NCBI RefSeq assembly: GCF_902859735.1
Contig: NZ_CADIJY010000020.1
Location: forward strand, 24,659-88,658
DNA length: 64,000 nt
Reading direction: 5' to 3'
Source of the DNA: Achromobacter aegrifaciens
Lineage (GTDB): Bacteria; Pseudomonadota; Gammaproteobacteria; Burkholderiales; Burkholderiaceae_B
Under the pieces are notes generated by a model. The model was not told where the DNA came from and did not search any database. It worked only from the letters and a program-made list of their open reading frames with translations. Both the position numbers and the translations under genes were made by a program. Positions 25,989-35,668 of this stretch are shown here, one piece after another (positions within the stretch are counted from its first letter, which is position 1; every line of letters starts with the position of its first letter).

Positions 25989-26018
25989 TCCGCGCCCCCC
26001 ATCAACCCAGAGACCGCC

Positions 26019-27548
26019 ATGCATCTCAGCTCTCTCTTTCACCGCAGCGCCACTATTTACGCCGATCAGCCCGCGCTGGCCGCCGGCACCCGCGATCCCC
26101 TCAGCTACGCCCAGCTTCAGGCCCGGGTGCAGGCGCTGGCCGGCTGGCTGCGCGGCCCGCTGGGCCTTTTGCCCGGCCAGCGCGTCATGCTGGCGCTGCG
26201 CAACCACCCCAGCTACATCGAATCGATGCTGGCCATCTGGCACGCCGGCCTCTGCGCCGTGCCGGTCAACGCCAAACTGCATCCCAACGAACTCGAATAC
26301 ATCCTGCGCGACAGCGATGCGCGCCTGTGCCTGTCGCAAGGCGAATTGCTGCAGGCGCTGGCGCCCGTCGCCCGCAGCTTGCCAGCGACGCGCGTGGTGG
26401 ACGTGGAGTCGGCAGAATACGCGGCCGGCGCCCTGGGCCAGCCCTTGCCCCTGGAAACGCGTCCGCCCCAGGACCTGGCCTGGCTGTTCTATACCAGCGG
26501 CACTACCGGCAAGCCCAAGGGCGTCATGCTCAGCCATGCCAACCTGGTCGGCATGTGCCTGAACTTCTATGCCGACGTGCAGCCGGTACAGCCCGGCGAC
26601 GCCATGGTCCACGTGGCGCCGCTGTCGCACGGCGGCGGCCTCTACAGCATTCCGTACTGGCTGCACGGCGCCTTGCAGATCGTGCCCGACAGCGGCGGCC
26701 TGGACGAAGAAGAACTGTCCGGGCTGCTGACGCACTACCGCAACGTCAGCCTGTTCGCCTCCCCCACCATCGTGCAGCGCATGGTGCGCCACGCCCGTCA
26801 GGCAGGCGGCCCGCCGCCCGGCCTGCGCACGCTGATCGTGGGCGGCGCGCCGTTCTACATCGAAGACATCAAGGACGCGGTGGCCTGCTACGGCGCGCGC
26901 GTGGCGCAGATCTACGGACAGGGTGAAAGCCCCATGTCGATATCGGCCTTGTCCGCCGTCCAGATCGCCGACGCCGTGGCCCGCAACGATGACGCGCTGC
27001 TGGGCTCGGTGGGGTACATCCAGTCGGCCATGGACGTCGAAATCCGCGAGGCCTCCGGCCGGCCGGCAGCCCCTGGCGAATTGGGCGAAGTCGTCGTCAG
27101 CGGGCCGACCGTAATGCAGGGCTACTGGAACAATCCGCGCGCCACCGCCGACACGCTGGCTGGCGGCTGGCTCCATACGGGCGATATCGGCATCCTGGAC
27201 GAACGCGGCCTGCTGCACCTGAAGGACCGCTCCAAGGACGTCATCATCAGCGGCGGCACCAACATCTATCCGCGCGAAGTGGAAGAGGCGCTGATGCGCC
27301 ACGATGCCGTGCAGGAGGTCTCGGTGGTCGGCAGCCCCGACCCCGAATGGGGCGAGTCGGTGCTGGCCTTCGTGGTGCTCAAGCCCGGCGCCCGGGCCTC
27401 CGAGCAGGATCTGGACCGGCTCTGCCTGGAATCCATCGCGCGCTTCAAGCGCCCCAAGCGCTACGTCTTTCTGGAGGAGCTGCCCAAGAACAGCACCGGC
27501 AAAGTGTTAAAACGCGAACTCCAACAACGCGCGCTTCCGACTCCATGA
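26019..27548 (+). CDS. AMP-dependent acyl-CoA synthetase/ligase
   Basis: 509 residues, ANL superfamily. Motifs are FYTSGTTGKPKGVMLSH, IYGQGESPMSIS, and GWLHTGDIGIL followed by KDRSKDVIISGGTNIYPRE. The catalytic lysine is in NSTGKVLKREL. It would activate the imported acid to a CoA thioester for the upstream thiolase. The stop overlaps the GntR start by 4 bases. Same architecture as 7442-8947, but the two differ clearly in sequence. Confidence 0.93.
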   Translation: MHLSSLFHRSATIYADQPALAAGTRDPLSYAQLQARVQALAGWLRGPLGLLPGQRVMLALRNHPSYIESMLAIWHAGLCAVPVNAKLHPNELEYILRDSDARLCLSQGELLQALAPVARSLPATRVVDVESAEYAAGALGQPLPLETRPPQDLAWLFYTSGTTGKPKGVMLSHANLVGMCLNFYADVQPVQPGDAMVHVAPLSHGGGLYSIPYWLHGALQIVPDSGGLDEEELSGLLTHYRNVSLFASPTIVQRMVRHARQAGGPPPGLRTLIVGGAPFYIEDIKDAVACYGARVAQIYGQGESPMSISALSAVQIADAVARNDDALLGSVGYIQSAMDVEIREASGRPAAPGELGEVVVSGPTVMQGYWNNPRATADTLAGGWLHTGDIGILDERGLLHLKDRSKDVIISGGTNIYPREVEEALMRHDAVQEVSVVGSPDPEWGESVLAFVVLKPGARASEQDLDRLCLESIARFKRPKRYVFLEELPKNSTGKVLKRELQQRALPTP

Positions 27549-28273
27549 CCCAAGCTTTCCCCCTCTTTGGCCGCACCGCTGTCAGCCAGACCGAAAAGGC
27601 CTATTGCGCCCTGGAGGAAATGATCGTCACCGGCGAACTGCCGCCTGGCAGCCAGTGGTCGGAAACCACCCTGAGCGAACGCGTCGGCATCGGCCGCTCG
27701 CCGGTGCGCGACGCCCTGCAGAAGCTGGCGTTCCAACGCCTGGTGGAAATCGCCCCGCGCCAGGGCATCTTCATCTCCGAGATCGACTACCAGGGCCAGT
27801 TGAAGATCATTCAGGCGCGCCGCGAGATCGAACGGCTGATCGTGGCCCAGGCCGCGCAGTGGGCCGACGACGGCGAACGCGCCGAATTGGCGCAACTGGC
27901 CCGTGAACTCGAAGACCTGAAGGCCGTCAACGACATGCGCATGTACATGCGCCTGCATTTCACCCTGACCAGCCAGATCGGCGCCGCCTCGCGCAACAGC
28001 TACGCGGCCGAGTTCCACGCCATGCTGCAGACGCTGGCGCGGCGTTTCCTGTACTTCCACCAGAAGCGCCATCCGGACCTGGTGCAGATCTGCGAGCTGC
28101 ACATCCAGCAGATCAACGCCATCGTGGAGGGATCGGTGGAGCGCGCCATCGCCACGGCGGAGGCGCGCAACGACTATGCCGAGAACCTGGCGCGCAACAT
28201 CCTGATGGAGCTGATCGTCACCTCGGCGGTCACCATCAGCAAGCCGCCGCGAGGCCGCAGCGGCGCGGACTGA
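27545..28273 (+). CDS. GntR-family regulator (FCD/VanR type)
   Basis: 242 residues. The winged helix-turn-helix at about residues 15-75 includes TGELPPGSQWSETTLSERVG and RSPVRDALQKLAFQRLV. The all-helical FCD domain that follows contains the histidines of its metal/ligand pocket (RLHFTLTSQIG; CELHIQQINAI). It is the last gene of the operon beginning at 20160, with an ATGA overlap, so it probably regulates its own operon in response to the substrate or its CoA ester. Confidence 0.9.
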   Translation: MTQAFPLFGRTAVSQTEKAYCALEEMIVTGELPPGSQWSETTLSERVGIGRSPVRDALQKLAFQRLVEIAPRQGIFISEIDYQGQLKIIQARREIERLIVAQAAQWADDGERAELAQLARELEDLKAVNDMRMYMRLHFTLTSQIGAASRNSYAAEFHAMLQTLARRFLYFHQKRHPDLVQICELHIQQINAIVEGSVERAIATAEARNDYAENLARNILMELIVTSAVTISKPPRGRSGAD

Positions 28274-28288
28274 CGCCCGGGCGCGGTC

Positions 28289-29257
28289 TCAGCGCCCCGC
28301 GTCCGCCAGGTTCTGCCAGGCGCCGGTGCTGCGCCCCTCTTCCGCCAGGAACTCCACCAGCGTCGGCAAGGCGGCGTCCATCGGCCGGTTGGCCTGGATC
28401 CGCATCACGTAGCCCCAGGAGCCCGGCATGCGCAGGTGCGGCACCAGGGGCACCAGCCGGCCGCTGGCCAGTTCCTCGTCAATCAGCGGCGCGCGGCCCA
28501 GCGCGATGCCGACCCCGGCAGCCGCGGCTGCGGCGACCGTGCTCAGGCCGCTCAGCACCATGGGTTCCTGCCAGTCGGATTCGGCCAGGCCCAGCCGCGG
28601 ACTCCAGGTTCGCCAGTCGGTCTCCGGGCTGTCGACGTGCTTTTCCTCCAGCCAGCGATGGCGCAGGAACACGCCAGGATCGCCGCGCTCGGCCGGATCG
28701 ACCAGCGACGGACTGCACACGGGCACCACGGTTTCGGTCATCAACGGGATGTCGCCGGGCTCGGCGATATGCGGCCCCATGGCGCGCACGTGCAGGAACG
28801 CCAGGTCGATGTCCTGGCTTTTCCAGGCCGGGTCCTGGCTGGCGTGCAGGTACACCTGGATGTCGATGCCGGGATGCAGCTCGATGAAGCGTCCGATGCG
28901 CGGGGCCAGCCACATGGCGGCCAGCGACGGGTTGGCGGAAACGTTCAGGGTATTGCGCCGTTTGCCCCGGGCGGAGGCCCGCACGTTGCGGCAGGCGGTC
29001 TCCAGCAGGGTCAAGGCCTGTTGCACGGATGCCAACAGGTCCGCGCCCGCCGCGGTGGTTTCTGCGCGGCGCACCGTGCCTCCGCGGCGCAGCAGCGCCA
29101 CCCCCAGGTCCGCCTCCAGCGCCCGCAGTTGATGGCTGACGGCGCTCTTGGTCACGTGAAGTTCGGCGGCGGCGCGGCTCAGGCTGCCCAGGCGGGCTAC
29201 GGCCTCGAAGGCGCGCAGGGCCGCCAGCGGCGGCGTGTGGTTGGGAAGATCGGCCAT
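28289..29257 (-). CDS. LysR-family regulator, GcvA-like
   Basis: 322 residues. The helix-turn-helix is GSLSRAAAELHVTKSAVSHQ, and the effector domain is of the GcvA type (MWLAPRIGRFIELHPGIDIQ). Its 3' end nearly abuts the GntR gene (convergent). It diverges from the fused ABC exporter at 29350 with a 92-base spacer, making that exporter its likely target. Confidence 0.9.
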   Translation of the reverse strand: MADLPNHTPPLAALRAFEAVARLGSLSRAAAELHVTKSAVSHQLRALEADLGVALLRRGGTVRRAETTAAGADLLASVQQALTLLETACRNVRASARGKRRNTLNVSANPSLAAMWLAPRIGRFIELHPGIDIQVYLHASQDPAWKSQDIDLAFLHVRAMGPHIAEPGDIPLMTETVVPVCSPSLVDPAERGDPGVFLRHRWLEEKHVDSPETDWRTWSPRLGLAESDWQEPMVLSGLSTVAAAAAAGVGIALGRAPLIDEELASGRLVPLVPHLRMPGSWGYVMRIQANRPMDAALPTLVEFLAEEGRSTGAWQNLADAGR

Positions 29258-29349
29258 GGGTCAAGTCTAGCTCAACCCTAGATTGAAAAACTATCGCTAT
29301 CGCCGGGTCGCGGGATCGGGGACCATGCAAGCACTGAAAGGAGTTTGCT

Positions 29350-32300
29350 ATGTATTTCGATTCGCGCCTTTGGCAGTTGACGGCGGGCTTGCGCGCCAGC
29401 ATGGCGGGCGGCATTTTCCTGGGCCTGCTGGCCCTGGCCGCCGGCATCGCCCGTTACGTGTTCCTGGGCCAGTTGCTGGCCCGCGTATTCGATGGCGCAC
29501 CGTCGCAGGACTGGCTCGCGCCGGCGCTGTGGGCCGCCGCCATGGTGCTGCTGCGCGCCTTCCTGGACCATTGGCGCACCGTGCAGGCCAACCGCTGCGC
29601 CGCCACCGTGCAGCATGCGCTGCGCGCCCGGCTTTATGACCGCATCGTGAGCCTGGGCCCCGCCTGGTTCGCCAACCAGCGCACGGGCGGCGTGATGCTG
29701 ACGGTGGTCGACGGAGTCGAGCAGTTGCAAGCCTTCTTCGGCCAGTACCTGCCGCAAGTCGCGATCGCCGCCGCAGCGCCCTTCGCCATCTTCGCCGTGA
29801 TCGCGTTCTGGGACGTGCCCACCGCGCTGGTGTTCCTGGCGGCGGCGCTGTTCGCGCTGTTCGGCCCCATGGCCGTGCACATGCTGGACCGCCGCGCCAG
29901 CCTGGCCCGCAGCAAGTCCCTGAACGATTTCGGCGAGGACTTCCTGGACGCCGTGCAGGGCCTGCCCACGCTGAAGTCCTATGGCCAGGGCAAGGCCTGG
30001 GGCCAGCGGCTGGCCGCCCGCGCCCGCAGCCTGTCCGACAACACCTTCTGGGTACTTTCCGTCAGCCTCTTGACGCGCGGCATCAGCGACCTGGGCGTGG
30101 CCCTGGGCGCGGCGCTGGCGCTGACGCTGGGCGCCTGGCGAGTGGCTCACGGCGACATGAGCGTGGAAGCCCTGCTGATCGTGCTGATGGCCGGCACCGA
30201 GATCTTCCGCCCGCTGCGCGACCTGCGCTCGGTACTGCACCGGGGCATGCTGGGCCAGTCGGCCGCCGCCAGCATCCATGCGCTGACGGATGCGCAGCCG
30301 CTGACACCCGCCCCCGCCGCCGGCGGCAAGACCCCGGGCTGGCTCGCGCCCACCATCGAATTCGACAACGTGGCGTTTTCCTACACCCCCGAGCGCCGCG
30401 CCCACCAGGGCTTGAGCTTCCGGATCGCCGCGGGCGAACGCGTTGGCGTGGTCGGCCCCAGCGGCGCCGGCAAGTCGACCATCGTGCGCCTGCTGCTGCG
30501 CGAATGCCTGCCCCAATCCGGCAGCATCCGCATCGGCGGCCATGACGTGAACGAACTGGATACGCAGGCGCTGCTGTCGCACATCGCGCTGGTAAGCCAG
30601 GACATCACGCTGTTCCATGGCACCATCGACGACAACCTGCGGCTGGGCCGCCCCGACGCCACCCACGAACAGGTGCGCGCCGCCGCCCGCGCCGCCAATA
30701 TCGACGACTTCATCATGGCGCTGCCCGAGGGCTACGCCACCCGCATCGGCGAGCGCGGCCTGCAGTTGTCCGGCGGCCAGCGCCAGCGCGTGGCGATCGC
30801 CCGCGCGCTGTTGCGCGACGCGCCCATCCTGATCCTGGATGAGGCGCTGTCGTCGGTGGATACGGAAAACGAAGCGCTGATCCAGCAGGCGCTGGACCGC
30901 CTGATGGCCGGCCGCACGACCTTGATCCTGGCCCACCGCCTGGCCAGCGTCATCGGCGCCGACCGCTGCCTGGTGCTGGACCAGGGCCGGGTCGCGGAGG
31001 AAGGACCGCACGCAGAACTGATGCGGCAAAACGGCCTGTACTACCGCCTGATGCACGAACAGGCGGCCGCGCACCGCAATCCGTCGGCGGGATCGCCTGC
31101 CTCCGCCGCTGCCGTCCCCGCGGAAACGACCGACCGCAACGCCTCCGGCGAAGAATCCGGCGCGCAAGGCCCGGCCCTGCGCTCGCTGGACGCAGACGCG
31201 GTCCAGGTCGGCTGGCGCGCCACGCTCGGCACCCTGCTCTCGGTGGTCCGGCCGTGGCGCGGCACGCTGACCGCCACGATCCTGCTGGGCGTGGCGCGGG
31301 TCGCGGCCTACATCGGCGTGGGCGTGTTCAGCGCGCTGATCGTCGCCGCCATCCGCGACGGCCGCGACTACTCGGCCCTGATAGCGGGCCTGCTGGTCGC
31401 CGCGCCGCTGGCCGCGCTGTTCCACTGGCTCGAATCCTGGCTGGCCCACGCCATGGCGTACCAGCTGCTGGCCGACATGCGGGTCAAGCTCTACGACAAG
31501 CTGGAGCGCCTGGCCCCGGCCTACCTGTTGCAGCGCCGTTCCGGCGACCTGGTGGCGCTGGCCACCCAGGACGTGGAAATGGTCGAGTACTTCTACGCCC
31601 ACACCATCGCCCCCGCCATCGTCTCGGTGCTGGTGCCGCTGTCGGTGCTGGGTTTCCTGGGCGTCTACAGCTGGCCGGTGGCGCTGGCGCTGCTGCCCTT
31701 CCTGGCCTATGCGCTGGTATCGCCGGTGCGCGGCCGCCGCAAGGTCGACGCGCTGGGCGACAAGGCGCGCGAGGCGCTGGGCGAGATGAGCGCCCACACC
31801 ACCGACACCATCCAGGGCCTGGCCGACCTGACCGCCTTCCAGGCCACCGGCCGCCGCCGCGATGAATTCCTGCGGGTGGCGGACCATTACCGCACGCGCC
31901 GCCTGGACATCCTGGATGACCTGTCGCGCCAGACCGCGGGCTTTGAAATCGCGATGGGCCTGGGTGGCCTGGCGGTGGCCGTCGTGGGCGCGCTACAGGT
32001 ATCAGCCGGCGCGCTGTCGGCCGGCATGCTGCCTCTGCTGGTGCTGATCGCCCTGGCGACCTTCCTGCCAGTCTCCGAGATCTCGCAGGTCAGCCGGCAA
32101 TTGGCGGACACCATCGCCGCCACCCGCCGCCTGCACGTGGTCGCCAACGAGCCCGAACCCGTGACCGACGGACCGCTGCCGGCGCCCGTCTCCGCCCACG
32201 GCCTGTCGCTGGCCTTCGACCACGTGAGCTTCGCTTATCCAGGCAAGACCGCGGACACCTTGCGCGACCTGAGCTTCAAGGTGCCGGCCGGCGCCACCGT

Positions 32301-32961
32301 GGCGGTGGTGGGCGCATCGGGCGCGGGCAAGAGCACCGTGGCCAGCCTGCTGCTGCGCTTCTGGGATCCGCGCGCGGGACAGGTCAAGCTCGATGGCGTG
32401 GACCTGCGGGAACTGCAGCTGGACGGCCTGCGCGAACGCGTGGCGCTGGTGACGCAGGACACCTATCTGTTCAACGATACGCTGGAAGGCAACATCCGCC
32501 TGGCCCGCCCCGAAGCCAGCCCCGAGGACTTGGCGCGCGCGCTGGAGCAGGCCGCGCTGGCGGACTTCGTGCGCGCGCTGCCGGACGGTCTGGCGACGCG
32601 CGTGGGCGAACGCGGCATGCAGCTATCCGGCGGCCAGCGCCAGCGCATCTCGATTGCCCGCGCCTTCCTGAAGAACGCGCCAGTGCTGATCCTGGACGAA
32701 GCCACCTCGCACCTGGACACCTTGTCGGAAATGCAGGTGCGCGGCGCGCTGGACGTGCTGATGCGCCATCGGACCACGCTGGTCATCGCGCACCGCCTGT
32801 CGACGATACGCGATGCCGACCTGATCCTGGTGCTGGATCGCGGCACGCTGGCGGAGGCCGGCACGCACGACCAGTTGCTCAGACGGCAAGGGGTCTATGC
32901 GCGCCTGGCCAGCCACCAGGGCGGCTACGCCGTCAATAGCGCAACGTCTCTACCGACTTAG
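29350..32961 (+). CDS. Fused two-half ABC exporter, CydD-CydC-like, 1203 aa
   Basis: A single chain with two complete membrane-domain/ATPase halves joined by a Ser/Ala-rich linker at about residues 570-615. Half 1: Walker A GPSGAGKST at 369, LSGGQRQR near 473, Walker B ILILDEALSSVD. Half 2: Walker A GASGAGKST at 988, LSGGQRQR near 1092, Walker B VLILDEATSHLD. Half 1 resembles CydD (LGPAWFANQRTGGVML, EQLQAFFGQYLPQ, IFRPLRDL) and half 2 CydC, the pair that exports glutathione or cysteine. Such proteins are usually separate chains in proteobacteria. No cydAB genes are near. Its end overlaps the convergent pac gene by 29 bases. Confidence 0.85.
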   Translation: MYFDSRLWQLTAGLRASMAGGIFLGLLALAAGIARYVFLGQLLARVFDGAPSQDWLAPALWAAAMVLLRAFLDHWRTVQANRCAATVQHALRARLYDRIVSLGPAWFANQRTGGVMLTVVDGVEQLQAFFGQYLPQVAIAAAAPFAIFAVIAFWDVPTALVFLAAALFALFGPMAVHMLDRRASLARSKSLNDFGEDFLDAVQGLPTLKSYGQGKAWGQRLAARARSLSDNTFWVLSVSLLTRGISDLGVALGAALALTLGAWRVAHGDMSVEALLIVLMAGTEIFRPLRDLRSVLHRGMLGQSAAASIHALTDAQPLTPAPAAGGKTPGWLAPTIEFDNVAFSYTPERRAHQGLSFRIAAGERVGVVGPSGAGKSTIVRLLLRECLPQSGSIRIGGHDVNELDTQALLSHIALVSQDITLFHGTIDDNLRLGRPDATHEQVRAAARAANIDDFIMALPEGYATRIGERGLQLSGGQRQRVAIARALLRDAPILILDEALSSVDTENEALIQQALDRLMAGRTTLILAHRLASVIGADRCLVLDQGRVAEEGPHAELMRQNGLYYRLMHEQAAAHRNPSAGSPASAAAVPAETTDRNASGEESGAQGPALRSLDADAVQVGWRATLGTLLSVVRPWRGTLTATILLGVARVAAYIGVGVFSALIVAAIRDGRDYSALIAGLLVAAPLAALFHWLESWLAHAMAYQLLADMRVKLYDKLERLAPAYLLQRRSGDLVALATQDVEMVEYFYAHTIAPAIVSVLVPLSVLGFLGVYSWPVALALLPFLAYALVSPVRGRRKVDALGDKAREALGEMSAHTTDTIQGLADLTAFQATGRRRDEFLRVADHYRTRRLDILDDLSRQTAGFEIAMGLGGLAVAVVGALQVSAGALSAGMLPLLVLIALATFLPVSEISQVSRQLADTIAATRRLHVVANEPEPVTDGPLPAPVSAHGLSLAFDHVSFAYPGKTADTLRDLSFKVPAGATVAVVGASGAGKSTVASLLLRFWDPRAGQVKLDGVDLRELQLDGLRERVALVTQDTYLFNDTLEGNIRLARPEASPEDLARALEQAALADFVRALPDGLATRVGERGMQLSGGQRQRISIARAFLKNAPVLILDEATSHLDTLSEMQVRGALDVLMRHRTTLVIAHRLSTIRDADLILVLDRGTLAEAGTHDQLLRRQGVYARLASHQGGYAVNSATSLPT

Positions 32962-35515
32962 CGTTGGCGCGCACTTCCGCATCCGTGAACCAGACCCGCT
33001 TGTTGCCGAAGCTGGTGTACAGGTCGAACTGGTCGCGGATGTGGGGCGACGGCGTGCCGTCCGGGGCGACAAAACCGCTTTGCCCCGGCGCCACCACGTC
33101 CACCGCGCGCACGCCTTTGCCATCGAACACCGTCATGTTGTTCTCGGTGCCGCGGTTCTGCGTGGCCGGAAAGCTCAGCACCGCCTTGTCATCCGCCTGC
33201 GGCACGCCCAGGAAATTCTTGGGCGCGAACACCATGGGCGGCGCGGGTATGCGCCAGCTTGCCGGATCCTGGCCATAGGCCTTCTGCAAGGCCGCCAGCG
33301 CATCGTCCAGCGCGGCCAGGCTCACGTCCCGCGGCCGCTGGCCATTGAAGAAGTCGTACTTCTGCGGCACGCCCGAATCGCGGCCGGCCAGCGCATTGAA
33401 CAGCGCCTTCACCCCCACCGTCAGGTTGACCGAACCCGTGGCGGGCGCCGCCTGCGTCGGATAGCCGGTGGCGCTGTACCACTTGAAGAAGTCCGCGGGC
33501 ATCTCGTCGGCCAGCGTGCGCTTGAGCATGGCGCGCAGCCAGGCGTCCATCACGGCAGGTCCCGCGTTGTCGTAGTAGCCGGCCTGCTTGTCGCTGGTGG
33601 CCATGCCGTCCCAGGACGCCAGCCCCGCAACCAGCCCGGCCCGCGCATCGTCCGCCGGCAAGCCCTGCACCGCCTGCTGCAGATACGGCAGGAAGTGGCG
33701 GCGGTTGACGTCGGCATAGCTGGTGGTGCGGATCAGGTCCCACATCTGCTGCGCGCTGACCTTGCCGCCGTTGGCCGTCATGGCTTTCAGGCGGGTCTCG
33801 ATCTCGGCGTAGCGGTCGGCCTGGCCCCACACGATGGCGAACAGGTCGGTGGACGGATAACCGCGCATGGGCTGGTTGTTCCAGTTGGCGATGAAGCCCT
33901 GGCGCGGGTTGTAGACCTGCGGATTGGTCGAGAACGGCAGCATGCCGTCCCAGTCCATCTCGCCCGTGCCCGGCACGGGCAGGCGCGGATCATGGCCCGG
34001 ACGACGCTTGGGATAGAAGCCCGTGTGCGCGTAGCCGATGTTGCCCTTGTCGTCGGCGTAGTACCAGTTGATGGTCAGCGCGTGGCGCGCCGCCTGCTGC
34101 TTCCACTGGTCCCAGTTGCGCGACTGCGCCTTGTGGGTCCAGGCCATCAGCGATTGCAGCTCATAGCCTTCCCAGGCGCGCGCCTTGGCATAGGCCACGT
34201 GCTGCTTGTCGTCGAACTTGGTGACGATGCCGTGCACCGTGCGGTACACGTCCATCACCACCGGCTGCCCATCCTTGACCTCGATGAGCTCGGTGCGCTT
34301 TTCCATCGTCTTCCAGACGCCGTCGTGGAAGTAGCGGGTGCGGTCGTTCGGGTCGAGCTTTTCGGCGTAGATGTCCACGTCGTCGCCAAAGCCCGCGGTC
34401 GAGCCCCAGGTCACGTGCGCATTGTGGCCGAACAGGATGCTGGGATAGGCGAACGGCGTGTTGCCCACCACGTCGAAACCCGCGCCGTGCAGGCCGATGC
34501 CGTAGGTGTAGGCGGGATTCCACCAGCCGAACTGCGGCCCGTTCAGCAGGATGGAACGAGCGTCCTTGGCGTGGTCGCGGCCCACGATCCACATGTTGCT
34601 GGTGGTCGGAAAACCGGCGATGCCCGGCTGCCCCGATTCCGCGAACTGCGCCAGCAGGCGCGCCGACGCGGCCGCGGGCGTCTCATCCAGCACGCCGCGC
34701 GTCTGCGGATCGCGCGCCACGCGTTCCAGCATGGGCGGCGTGCCGTCGTAGCGCGGCAGCGCATAGGACAGCCTGGCGGACGGCTTGGCGCCATCGGGCC
34801 GGTACACGCCCTCTTCCTCGGGCACGGTGGTGGGCGCGCGGCTGTCGGTCATCCAGCGCAGCTGGTTGAAGATCTGCATGGCGCGCTCGTCGCCATGCTG
34901 GTCCTTCAGGGCAGTCAGCAGCGCCAGGTTGTCGATCTCGCTGTTGGCATCGGAAAAACGATTGGCCATGGTGCCCACGAACACCATCGCCACGTCATAG
35001 GCCGTCCAGTCCGCGGGCTGGAAACGCAGATCGTTGAATTCCTTGGGCATCAGGCTGCCGGGCTCGGCCCGCACCCGCGCGATCCAGGCGTTCATGCCGG
35101 CCGCATAGCCGTCCAGGATCTGCCGCTCGGATGCGGGCAGCGCGGCCAATTGGCGCTGGATGCGCTCGGGCGAGAAATTGCCGCGGATGGATTTGTCGAA
35201 CGCCACCATGGGCTGGCCCAGCACCTCGGCCACGCGGCCCTGGGTACTGCGCCGCGCCATTTCCATCTGGAACAGGCGGTCCTGCGCCACCGCATAGCCG
35301 TAGCCATAGAAAATGCCGTACACGGTGTTGGCGTACACATGGGGCATGCCATAGCCGTCGCGCCGGATCGTGACCTGGCCGCTGGCCGCGCCGGCCGGAC
35401 GCAACGCGGCCTCGGACTGCTTCTGAGCGTGCTGCTGGACTTCCTGGGCATGGGCTTGGGCGCCCATGGCCGCGCAGGCCGCCAGGATGGCGGCCGACAA
35501 CAAGTGCTGCTTCAT
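32933..35515 (-). CDS. pac: Penicillin G acylase precursor (Ntn hydrolase)
   Basis: 860 residues. A signal peptide ends about residue 23 (GAQAHA). The alpha chain and spacer run to T305, and autocatalytic cleavage should expose the beta-chain nucleophile S306 (FPTTSNMW). Beta-chain hallmarks of E. coli penicillin G acylase follow: NGPQFGW (Q328, beta23), GSTAGFGDDVDI (oxyanion Ala), LTINWYYAD and GFIANWNN (oxyanion Asn). The periplasmic enzyme cleaves phenylacetyl groups from penicillin G and related amides; the natural substrate is probably phenylacetyl or aromatic amides. GGAGA lies 9 bases before ATG. A LysR gene diverges from it. Confidence 0.95.
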   Translation of the reverse strand: MKQHLLSAAILAACAAMGAQAHAQEVQQHAQKQSEAALRPAGAASGQVTIRRDGYGMPHVYANTVYGIFYGYGYAVAQDRLFQMEMARRSTQGRVAEVLGQPMVAFDKSIRGNFSPERIQRQLAALPASERQILDGYAAGMNAWIARVRAEPGSLMPKEFNDLRFQPADWTAYDVAMVFVGTMANRFSDANSEIDNLALLTALKDQHGDERAMQIFNQLRWMTDSRAPTTVPEEEGVYRPDGAKPSARLSYALPRYDGTPPMLERVARDPQTRGVLDETPAAASARLLAQFAESGQPGIAGFPTTSNMWIVGRDHAKDARSILLNGPQFGWWNPAYTYGIGLHGAGFDVVGNTPFAYPSILFGHNAHVTWGSTAGFGDDVDIYAEKLDPNDRTRYFHDGVWKTMEKRTELIEVKDGQPVVMDVYRTVHGIVTKFDDKQHVAYAKARAWEGYELQSLMAWTHKAQSRNWDQWKQQAARHALTINWYYADDKGNIGYAHTGFYPKRRPGHDPRLPVPGTGEMDWDGMLPFSTNPQVYNPRQGFIANWNNQPMRGYPSTDLFAIVWGQADRYAEIETRLKAMTANGGKVSAQQMWDLIRTTSYADVNRRHFLPYLQQAVQGLPADDARAGLVAGLASWDGMATSDKQAGYYDNAGPAVMDAWLRAMLKRTLADEMPADFFKWYSATGYPTQAAPATGSVNLTVGVKALFNALAGRDSGVPQKYDFFNGQRPRDVSLAALDDALAALQKAYGQDPASWRIPAPPMVFAPKNFLGVPQADDKAVLSFPATQNRGTENNMTVFDGKGVRAVDVVAPGQSGFVAPDGTPSPHIRDQFDLYTSFGNKRVWFTDAEVRANAKSVETLRY

Positions 35516-35668
35516 TCGAATCTGTCTCCGTATTTGACGAGCCGCGCCGCGGTGCGAGTCCCGGGCACGGTTTGCGGCGCCTCTGCGGGCGCCGTCTGCG
35601 GACCATGATACGAACAGCCTATCTATAATTCCAATGCATTTATTTCATAGTATTTATGCGGCTTGGAC

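Noticed and set aside
24582-27302. Long minus-strand open frame of 906 codons
   Set aside because: Antisense to the thiolase and CoA ligase genes; no recognisable domain.
29278-31887. Long minus-strand open frame of 869 codons
   Set aside because: It is antisense to the fused ABC exporter, His/Gln/Arg-rich with no motifs; a high-GC shadow frame.
32897-35608. Long plus-strand open frame of 903 codons
   Set aside because: Antisense to pac, which has every catalytic motif; composition is typical of a shadow.
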